Positions 1 to 4,390 of a stretch of 6,167 bases of DNA are shown here, in pieces. Under the pieces are notes generated by a model. That model had not been told where the DNA came from and made no database searches. It worked only from the letters and a program-made list of their open reading frames with translations. The translations under genes and the position numbers were made by a program. Every line of letters starts with the position of its first letter. Position 1 is the first letter of the stretch. Location: the NCBI GenBank assembly GCA_947428535.1, contig CANEMG010000061.1, positions 1 to 6,167 on the forward strand, written 5' to 3'. Origin of the DNA: an uncultured Clostridium sp. (GTDB lineage Bacteria; Bacillota; Clostridia; TANB77; CAG-508).

Positions 1-1
1 T

Positions 2-3000
2 TATAAAGCAATATATGGACATTGTTTACATATTAATTTAGGACTAGTAAAAAGGGAAGAAGTAGATTTAGAAGCATCAAAAGACTTATATTCAGCAAAA
101 GTAGTAGTAGATGGAAAAGAATTAGATTATAAATTTAATAAATTAAGTGATATAATTTCGAAATCAAAAGCTAATAAATATGATAGAGTTTCAGATTATA
201 AAGAATTGGACTCTATAAAATATGAATTAGGACTATATAAAACAGATTACTATTATAGAGCAGAAATATACAAAGGAAATGCAGAAATATACGATAATGT
301 ACAAAGTTATTATGTAAATACTTTTGGAAAAATAGCAGAAGATTCAGAAATAAAAGTATATTTGACATATAAAATTAACTTATATAATAATTCAAGTCAA
401 AAATATAAAGTAAAAATAAACGCTATAGATGATTATGTTGAAAAATCTTTAGGAACACCAATTAGTACAGAAGTAAAAGAAGTAGTAAATGGAAGCTTAA
501 AAACAGTAGCAGTACAATCATATTCAACAGGAACATATGAATACACAATAGATGGAAATGGTGGAGGAAGACCAAATGATGCACAAAATGTTGAATGGCA
601 ATTAGTAGAATCTAATATTAAAGGAGCAGATGGATCAACATATAATAAATTTAAAACAAAAGGAAACTTAAATCTAGAATTTAATAGTGGAGCAAACAAA
701 TACATTTATGTAACATTTGCTGTTCAAAAGCAAACAACAGATAATATAGAAGATACAATAGCACTAGGAAATAAATCAAATATAGTAGAAATAGCAAATT
801 ATTCAACATATTATACAAATGGAAAAGTAGCAGGTAAATTAGATAGAGATTCAGCACCATCAAATCTAAATATAAGAAATTATAATGATGAAAAGATCTG
901 GTATGAAGATGACACATCAGCAGCACCAACATTAAACTTACATCTAATAGGTGAAGAAAGAGAAATGAGTGGTATTGCATGGGAAGATAAAGGAACTGGA
1001 GCTACAGCAATGGGTAATGGTATAAGAGATAATGATGAAGCATTAATAGGAGGACTTACAACACAGCTAGTCGAGAAAATAAAAATACCGACTCCACAAG
1101 GAGATACAGAATATGATTTCTTATGGCCAACACACGAAAAATTAAATTGTTTAGGTGGAAAGTCATTAGAATATCTAACAGGATTTGATAGCACAACAGA
1201 AACATCAAGAACACCTGAAAAACAAGTTATAGATGGAGAAGAAAAAGTAGTAACAGAAGTTGGTGAGTATAAATTTAAAGGAATACCAACAGGAGAATAT
1301 GTAGTAAGATTCTTATATGGAAATGATAAAACAGAATTAGAAAATACAGTAGATATTTCAGCAAAACCAGCAGAAGCATTAAAACCAGATGGAACAAAAT
1401 TTGCAAATGCTAGTGATGAAATCTTAACAGCAAACTATGATGGAGATCAAAAAGGATCTACACAAAGTATATATAATGGACAAGATTATAAATCTACAAT
1501 TTATCAAGCAGGTTTTGCAAACACAAATGCAGAAGGATATTTAAACAATGAAAGCCATGATTTAGCAAGTGAACAATTAGCAAATGGTAAAGTATCAGAT
1601 GCAAGAGATAGTGAATATAGAAGATTAGATGTAATAGCAAACTCTGAAACGATTACAAATAAAAATTCTTCAGTATTATCATCAGCAAATGATTTATCAG
1701 CAGACCATAAAGAATTATATAATGCTTATGGAATGTTTGCAGACTCAGCTAAAATAAACTTTAATATAGTAAGTGGTAATAAATTACCAGGAGTTGAAAC
1801 AACAGTAATTGATGGAAAAGTACTAGATTCTGGAAGTGTAAGTATAAATGAAACATATACAAAATATGATATAAGAAATATAGACTTTGGATTAATAGAA
1901 AGACCAGAAACATCAGTAGTACTAGATAAAGAAATAAGTGGTATAAAACTAACAACAAATGATGAAAAAGTAATATTTGATGCTAAATATAATATTAGTT
2001 ATGAACAAATTAATAAAGGTGAGGCTGGAGATAGAGTAGTAATTGCAGATTTAGGAAATGATAGATGCTTAGTTGCAAAAGTAGAATTAAACACATCAGA
2101 TTCAAAAGGAATAGATCAGCTACAAGCTATTAATAAAAATGAAACTAAACCAACAAATGCAGATTCTATAGGAACACAAAACTTTAGATTTATAAATGTT
2201 GATGCAGAAATACTACAAGGAACAACAATAGAATTAACATATGTAATAACAGCATTAAATGTTGGTGAAACAGATTACACAAGTAAAAAACTTGAAGATA
2301 TAACAAATAATAAAAAAGATAATTGCAGTAGTGTAATAAAAACTGAAATTAAAAAATTAGCAAATGAAACTAAAGAAAATAGTACAAGAGGTATTGTAAA
2401 CCTAGGAAAATATTTAGGAACAAATTATTATATAGGAAAATCTGTTACAGCTACAGGTATAGACTCAGATGTAGTAGTTAATTCAAAAGTGCGTCAAGTA
2501 ATAGACTATGTAGATAATGATGGAGTATTTACACCAGAATATAATACAGAAAATAATCATATGTGGAGAAATACAAGTATAACAGAATTAACAGGTAATG
2601 GACATGATGAAAATAGATTATTAGATAATAGAATAGTACCAGAATATGAAATATTAGATAAGAAGAATATATCTTACATAACACCACAAAAGAATAATGT
2701 AATACTAAGTACAGATTCACAAGATGAATCAGCAGGTGGAAATACAAATGCAGAATTTGAACGTAAGTTAATACCATATGGAGCAGATCAAACACAAGAT
2801 AAAGAAGGATATAGTTCACAAATAGTATTAACAGTAACAAGAACAGTATCAGCAGGATTAGAAAGTTCAGCAGATAATTTAACATATGATAACTTGACCG
2901 AAATAGTAAAATTTGAAAATACAGTTGGAAGAAGAGATGTTGCAGTAACAGCCGGAAATGCAAATCCAAGATTTGGAGAATTTACAGAAGCATTGAGAGA

Positions 3001-3166
3001 AAGAGATTCAAGTGCAACAGAGTTAGTAACATTCACACCACCAACAGGTATAGAAGTAGAAACACAAATGACAACACAAGTATTAATAATTACAATAGTA
3101 GCAATAGGAATTGTAACATTAGGAATAGTAGTAATTAAGAAAAAAGTACTTATAAATAACAAATAG
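2..3166 (+). CDS. Large surface adhesin-like protein with SdrD B-like module and C-terminal sorting/anchor signal (5' partial)
   Basis: The frame is open from base 2 with no stop, so 1054 residues are visible and the true start is upstream; the in-frame TTG at 206 is not a likely start because coding-like sequence precedes it and no Shine-Dalgarno is seen. Numbering from base 2, residues ~12-150 hold a module beginning LGLVKREE. Residues ~324-445 resemble a SdrD B-like/Cna-B fold: G-IAWED, then NGIRDNDE-IGG (the acidic loop that binds calcium in that family), ending EYKFKGIPTGEYVVRF. Residues ~628-780 hold a second module beginning DFGLIERPE. The C-terminus has TPPTG (1012-1016), a short polar spacer, a hydrophobic helix (~1027-1045) and KKK, so the bulk should lie outside the cell. 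By family analogy it is an adhesin or structural surface protein; the ligand is unknown. Codon use is strongly ATA/AGA, like the third gene. It ends in TAG, followed by a large inverted repeat. Class is fairly sure, function is not. Confidence 0.85.
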   Translation, partial: YKAIYGHCLHINLGLVKREEVDLEASKDLYSAKVVVDGKELDYKFNKLSDIISKSKANKYDRVSDYKELDSIKYELGLYKTDYYYRAEIYKGNAEIYDNVQSYYVNTFGKIAEDSEIKVYLTYKINLYNNSSQKYKVKINAIDDYVEKSLGTPISTEVKEVVNGSLKTVAVQSYSTGTYEYTIDGNGGGRPNDAQNVEWQLVESNIKGADGSTYNKFKTKGNLNLEFNSGANKYIYVTFAVQKQTTDNIEDTIALGNKSNIVEIANYSTYYTNGKVAGKLDRDSAPSNLNIRNYNDEKIWYEDDTSAAPTLNLHLIGEEREMSGIAWEDKGTGATAMGNGIRDNDEALIGGLTTQLVEKIKIPTPQGDTEYDFLWPTHEKLNCLGGKSLEYLTGFDSTTETSRTPEKQVIDGEEKVVTEVGEYKFKGIPTGEYVVRFLYGNDKTELENTVDISAKPAEALKPDGTKFANASDEILTANYDGDQKGSTQSIYNGQDYKSTIYQAGFANTNAEGYLNNESHDLASEQLANGKVSDARDSEYRRLDVIANSETITNKNSSVLSSANDLSADHKELYNAYGMFADSAKINFNIVSGNKLPGVETTVIDGKVLDSGSVSINETYTKYDIRNIDFGLIERPETSVVLDKEISGIKLTTNDEKVIFDAKYNISYEQINKGEAGDRVVIADLGNDRCLVAKVELNTSDSKGIDQLQAINKNETKPTNADSIGTQNFRFINVDAEILQGTTIELTYVITALNVGETDYTSKKLEDITNNKKDNCSSVIKTEIKKLANETKENSTRGIVNLGKYLGTNYYIGKSVTATGIDSDVVVNSKVRQVIDYVDNDGVFTPEYNTENNHMWRNTSITELTGNGHDENRLLDNRIVPEYEILDKKNISYITPQKNNVILSTDSQDESAGGNTNAEFERKLIPYGADQTQDKEGYSSQIVLTVTRTVSAGLESSADNLTYDNLTEIVKFENTVGRRDVAVTAGNANPRFGEFTEALRERDSSATELVTFTPPTGIEVETQMTTQVLIITIVAIGIVTLGIVVIKKKVLINNK
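971..1350 (+). other. SdrD B-like / Cna-B-like domain inside the adhesin gene
   Basis: The translation shows the usual layout of this beta-sandwich family: an opening G-x-A-W-E-D, an acidic NGIRDNDE segment followed by IGGL, a variable middle, and the closing pattern G-E-Y-x-F-x-G-I-P-x-G-E-Y-V-V-R-F. In staphylococcal SdrD and related proteins the acidic segment binds calcium and the domains act as rigid stalk units. The acidic loop here is interrupted by a Gly/Ala/Thr-rich insert (KGTGATAMG) compared with the usual compact DxNxDG loop, so calcium binding is an inference. Only one clear copy is visible; more may lie upstream. Confidence 0.7.
3032..3163 (+). other. C-terminal cell-surface sorting/anchor signal (TPPTG, hydrophobic helix, lysine tail)
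   Basis: The last 44 residues of the adhesin read FTPPTG, a ten-residue polar spacer, a run of about 19 hydrophobic residues rich in Ile and Val, and then KKK with a short tail. This is the order of an LPXTG-type sortase signal, but the leucine is replaced (TPPTG) and the hydrophobic stretch starts about ten residues after the glycine, where classical signals leave little or no gap. It could be recognised by a sortase of different specificity, or simply act as a single C-terminal membrane anchor. No sortase gene is present in the window to decide. Confidence 0.65.
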
Positions 3167-3191
3167 TATGCTAGAAAAAGGCATGTATAAG

Positions 3192-3249
3192 AAAGAAAAG
3201 TCTGGAATGGACAAAACCCTAGGGTAAAGTTCAAAAGGGACTTTTCTTT
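3192..3249. terminator. 58-nt symmetric inverted repeat after the adhesin gene, probable terminator
   Basis: The outer arms AAAGAAAAGTC (3192-3202) and GACTTTTCTTT (3239-3249) are perfect complements. Inside them GGAC (3209-3212) can pair with GTTC (3229-3232, one G-U), and the centre is the perfect palindrome ACCCTAGGGT (3216-3225). All three pairings share one centre at 3220/3221, and the loops between them are equal in length on both sides (6 and 3 nt). The right arm is T-rich and followed by another T, so it can act as an intrinsic terminator 25 nt past the stop codon; the A-rich left arm would allow the same on the other strand. The internal loops make it unlike a simple terminator hairpin. 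Confidence 0.6.
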
Positions 3250-3297
3250 TATGTAAATATAAAACAGACAACAAATACCACAAAATAGATGATTTTA

Positions 3298-3320
3298 CAA
3301 TATTTTACAGAAAAATATTG
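3298..3320. repeat. AT-rich dyad touching the -35 box
   Basis: CAATATTTT (3298-3306) and AAAATATTG (3312-3320) are perfect complements separated by ACAGA. The right arm supplies the first three bases of the proposed -35 element TTGATT. It could be an operator for a repressor or activator of the lipoprotein gene, or a weak second terminator, since ATTTTT follows. In DNA this AT-rich a 9-bp dyad is not proof of function. Confidence 0.4.
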
Positions 3321-3346
3321 ATTTTTGGACAAAAAAGTATTATAAT
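3318..3346 (+). promoter_or_regulatory. Sigma-A-type promoter for the lipoprotein gene
   Basis: TTGATT (3318-3323) and a consensus TATAAT (3341-3346) are separated by 17 nt, the ideal spacing for housekeeping sigma-A/sigma-70 recognition. The -35 matches TTGACA in four of six positions and the -10 is perfect. The start of transcription should fall near 3353. It is the best promoter in the window and implies that the lipoprotein gene is transcribed separately from the adhesin gene. Confidence 0.7.
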
Positions 3347-3354
3347 AGTGATGT

Positions 3355-3372
3355 GTTAATATTTATGTTAAC
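3355..3372. promoter_or_regulatory. Possible operator: imperfect palindrome GTTAA-N8-TTAAC just after the predicted start of transcription
   Basis: GTTAATATTTATGTTAAC agrees with its own reverse complement at 14 of 18 positions, with perfect GTTAA/TTAAC half-sites. It starts about 2 nt past the predicted start of transcription, a usual place for a repressor to block RNA polymerase. The GTTAA half-site recurs at 3367-3371 and 3381-3385. No regulator gene is in the window, and AT-rich DNA yields such patterns by chance. Confidence 0.3.
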
Positions 3373-3374
3373 TA

Positions 3375-3421
3375 TGCTTAGTTAATTTCTATAAGCAATA
3401 GATTAAGTAATAGACTAAGCA
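3375..3421 (+). promoter_or_regulatory. Nested hairpin in the leader of the lipoprotein gene
   Basis: TGCTTAG (3375-3381) pairs perfectly with CTAAGCA (3415-3421). Directly inside, TTAAT and CTAT (3382-3386 and 3389-3392) pair with ATAG and ATTAA (3398-3406), with a two-base bulge on the left arm and a five-base AAGCA loop. The two stems stack into one long irregular hairpin starting about 22 nt into the transcript. No T-run follows, so it is not an intrinsic terminator. It may stabilise the messenger RNA or be part of a regulatory leader; I do not recognise a known riboswitch class. Confidence 0.4.
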
Positions 3422-3513
3422 AAACAAACAAGAATGCAAATGGTAAAACAAAACCCCGATATGTAACCCGTAGATTAATTTTTAGTAACAACGAAACAAA
3501 TAGTAAACATTTT

Positions 3514-3521
3514 AAAGGAGG
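3514..3521 (+). promoter_or_regulatory. Ribosome binding site of the lipoprotein gene
   Basis: AAAGGAGG is nearly full complementarity to the 3' end of 16S rRNA and lies 7 nt before the ATG at 3529, which settles the start codon. It predicts efficient translation. Confidence 0.9.
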
Positions 3522-3528
3522 ACATGTT

Positions 3529-4122
3529 ATGAAATCAAAGCGGATTTTAAGTATTATATTAGTTTTTGTTATGGTATTTGCAATGGCGGTAACAGCATGC
3601 GGCAAAAAAGAAGAGGCGGCGGAAAAAGAAGAACCGAAGCAGGAAGAGACATCAGATATAGATGAGGCAGAAGTAGATGATGTAGGAGATGATGCGGCAG
3701 TAGATGCAGAAGAACCACCTGCTGATAAAGGTAAGAAAACAGGCGATGATATGCTGACAGATGAAGATGTTCAGAGCCTGAAAGATAGTATCAGAGATAC
3801 TGTTATTTCTGAATATCTTGAGCCAAATAGTATTTCAGTTGAAGACTTTGCTTGGCCGGATAAAGATAGCGGCGAATGGGGATATATGTCAAGAATTTCT
3901 CAAGAATATACTTTAAGATTTTCAGTTGGAGAAACATTGGATGTATCAAAAATTGATTCTTCTTCATATTCAAATCCTGAAATTATGGAAGCAGCATTTA
4001 ATGGAATTATTAATTGGCTTGATAAGCAAGGAAAATATGATTATGGTTATTTAGAGAATGTTCTAGACTCATTGGTACCATATAAAGAAGTAATTCCCAC
4101 AATCGACCTGGCAGCAAAATAG
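3529..4122 (+). CDS. Small lipoprotein of unknown function with acidic linker
   Basis: The 197-residue product starts with a lipoprotein signal: KSKR, a hydrophobic core (residues 6-20), and the lipobox V-T-A-C with the lipidated cysteine at residue 24. Prolipoprotein diacylglyceryl transferase and signal peptidase II would leave it tethered to the outer face of the membrane. Residues 25-74 form a disordered linker very rich in Glu, Asp, Lys and Ala. Residues 75-197 look folded (LTDEDVQSLKDSIRDTVI, then aromatic-rich strands such as GEWGYMSRISQEYTLRF, then a helix with NGIINWLDKQGKY) but I recognise no family. There is no solute-binding or enzymatic motif. The gene has its own promoter, leader and terminator. 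The linker-coding part is G+C-rich with GCG, CCG, CGG and CTG codons that the flanking genes avoid, while the 3' half is AT-rich; acquisition from another clostridial lineage is possible. Lipoprotein status is firm, role unknown. Confidence 0.92.
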   Translation: MKSKRILSIILVFVMVFAMAVTACGKKEEAAEKEEPKQEETSDIDEAEVDDVGDDAAVDAEEPPADKGKKTGDDMLTDEDVQSLKDSIRDTVISEYLEPNSISVEDFAWPDKDSGEWGYMSRISQEYTLRFSVGETLDVSKIDSSSYSNPEIMEAAFNGIINWLDKQGKYDYGYLENVLDSLVPYKEVIPTIDLAAK

Positions 4123-4150
4123 TTTTCCCGCATTCTTGTTTGTAGAATAG

Positions 4151-4178
4151 GCAGATGGCAACATCTGCTTTTTCTTTT
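4151..4178 (+). terminator. Rho-independent terminator of the lipoprotein gene
   Basis: GCAGATG (4151-4157) and CATCTGC (4162-4168) form a perfect 7-bp stem closed by a GCAA tetraloop of the stable GNRA class, followed directly by TTTTTCTTTT. It starts 29 nt after the TAG stop. A small extra dyad, ATTCT/AGAAT (4132-4136 and 4144-4148), sits just upstream. This is a textbook intrinsic terminator and argues against read-through into the next gene. Confidence 0.9.
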
Positions 4179-4179
4179 G

Positions 4180-4213
4180 TTTAGTAGAAAAGTGCTCTGC
4201 ATTTCCTACTAAA
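4180..4213. repeat. 34-nt inverted repeat downstream of the terminator
   Basis: TTTAGTAG (4180-4187) pairs with CTACTAAA (4206-4213). Inside, AAGTGC (4190-4195) pairs with GCATTT (4199-4204, one G-U) across a TCT loop, leaving only a small bulge between the two stems. It is a near-continuous 14-bp hairpin. No long T-run follows (TAAAAGC), so it is not a typical terminator on the + strand. Its role is unknown; it could be a back-up terminator remnant, an RNA 3' stabiliser or a copy of a genomic repeat. Confidence 0.5.
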
Positions 4214-4232
4214 TAAAAGCTTTGCTAATTTT

Positions 4233-4265
4233 TGCACACGATTTTGTACAACAAAATCGTGTGCA
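4233..4265. repeat. Perfect 15-bp hairpin without a T-tract
   Basis: TGCACACGATTTTGT (4233-4247) and ACAAAATCGTGTGCA (4251-4265) are exact complements around a 3-nt ACA loop. The outer half is GC-rich for this genome. On the + strand it is followed by TCGAACAAA and on the - strand by AAAAATTAG, so neither strand gives the T-tract of an intrinsic terminator. It lies about 125 nt before the start codon of the next gene. A mobile-element end, a repeated extragenic palindrome or a protein binding site would all fit; the sequence alone does not choose. Confidence 0.6.
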
Positions 4266-4267
4266 TC

Positions 4268-4326
4268 GAACAAATACGTGGACAATTTAGTAAATTTTGT
4301 AATTATCATATTGTCCACTTTTGTTC
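4268..4326. repeat. Two-part inverted repeat upstream of the transglutaminase gene
   Basis: GTGGACAAT (4278-4286) pairs with ATTGTCCAC (4310-4318). Outside it GAACAAA (4268-4274) pairs with TTTGTTC (4320-4326), separated from the inner stem by three bases on the left and one on the right, giving 16 bp in total around a 23-nt AT-rich loop. TTTTGTTCT at the right end gives it some terminator character. It could also be a regulatory dyad, since it ends only 64 nt before the next start codon and just ahead of the likely promoter zone. Confidence 0.5.
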
Positions 4327-4343
4327 TAAAGTAATTGCATTTA

Positions 4344-4372
4344 TTACAATTTTGTTATAAAATTATTATATT
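4344..4372 (+). promoter_or_regulatory. Possible promoter of the transglutaminase gene
   Basis: TTACAA (4344-4349) and TATATT (4367-4372) are 17 nt apart, but each is a weak match to consensus; an alternative pair is TTGCAT (4335-4340) and TATAAA (4356-4361) with a short 15-nt spacer. The strong terminator upstream means a promoter must lie between about 4180 and 4380, and this AT-rich stretch is the likely place. The exact boxes are uncertain. Confidence 0.3.
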
Positions 4373-4378
4373 AAAAAT

Positions 4379-4385
4379 AGGGGGA
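4379..4385 (+). promoter_or_regulatory. Ribosome binding site of the transglutaminase gene
   Basis: AGGGGGA lies 5 nt before the ATG at 4391. The G-run departs from the usual AGGAGG but pairs well with the anti-Shine-Dalgarno, and the encoded signal peptide starting directly at this ATG confirms the start. Confidence 0.75.
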
Positions 4386-4390
4386 ATAAA

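Larger units (their letters stand above)
3250..3528 (+). other. Intergenic region: promoter and structured leader of the lipoprotein gene
   Basis: No coding region can be supported on either strand here: frames are broken or low quality, and antisense reading frames across it have no ribosome binding site and hydrophobic AT-driven composition. It contains a dyad at 3298-3320, a sigma-A-like promoter at 3318-3346, an imperfect palindrome at 3355-3372, a nested hairpin at 3375-3421, and a C-rich patch around 3452-3471 (CCCCGATATGTAACCCG) that I cannot assign. It ends in a strong ribosome binding site. The leader RNA would be about 175 nt, longer than a simple untranslated region needs. Confidence 0.6.

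Noticed and set aside
206..208. TTG codon as the start of the adhesin gene
   Set aside because: The frame is open back to base 2 with sequence of the same protein style (LGLVKREEVDLEASKDL), and no ribosome binding site precedes the TTG; the gene simply begins outside the window.
433..2969. Long open frames on the minus strand across the adhesin gene
   Set aside because: They are rich in Leu, Phe and Tyr as expected from the complement of AT-rich coding DNA, have no ribosome binding sites, and lie opposite a convincing gene.
2788..3234. Minus-strand frame crossing the end of the adhesin and the 58-nt inverted repeat
   Set aside because: It looks like an exported hydrophobic protein but is the complement of the anchor region and spans a terminator-like structure; no start signal supports it.
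3167..3528. Insertion sequence or transposon remnant
   Set aside because: Dyads are present, but there is no transposase fragment, no paired terminal repeats flanking a unit and no target-site duplication that I can see.
3250..3528. Known riboswitch or T-box leader
   Set aside because: I looked for conserved cores such as those of c-di-GMP, TPP, SAM, cobalamin, ZTP and T-box leaders and saw none; only unassigned structure is reported.
3378..3605. Minus-strand frame over the lipoprotein leader and signal peptide
   Set aside because: It runs against the strong promoter, leader and ribosome binding site of the + strand gene and has Leu/Ile-rich shadow composition.
3208..4317. TGGACAA heptamer recurring in the intergenic regions (3208, 3326, 4279 and inverted at 4311)
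   Set aside because: The same heptamer also occurs inside the adhesin gene (1477), and two of the copies are arms of one dyad, so a shared binding site is not supported.
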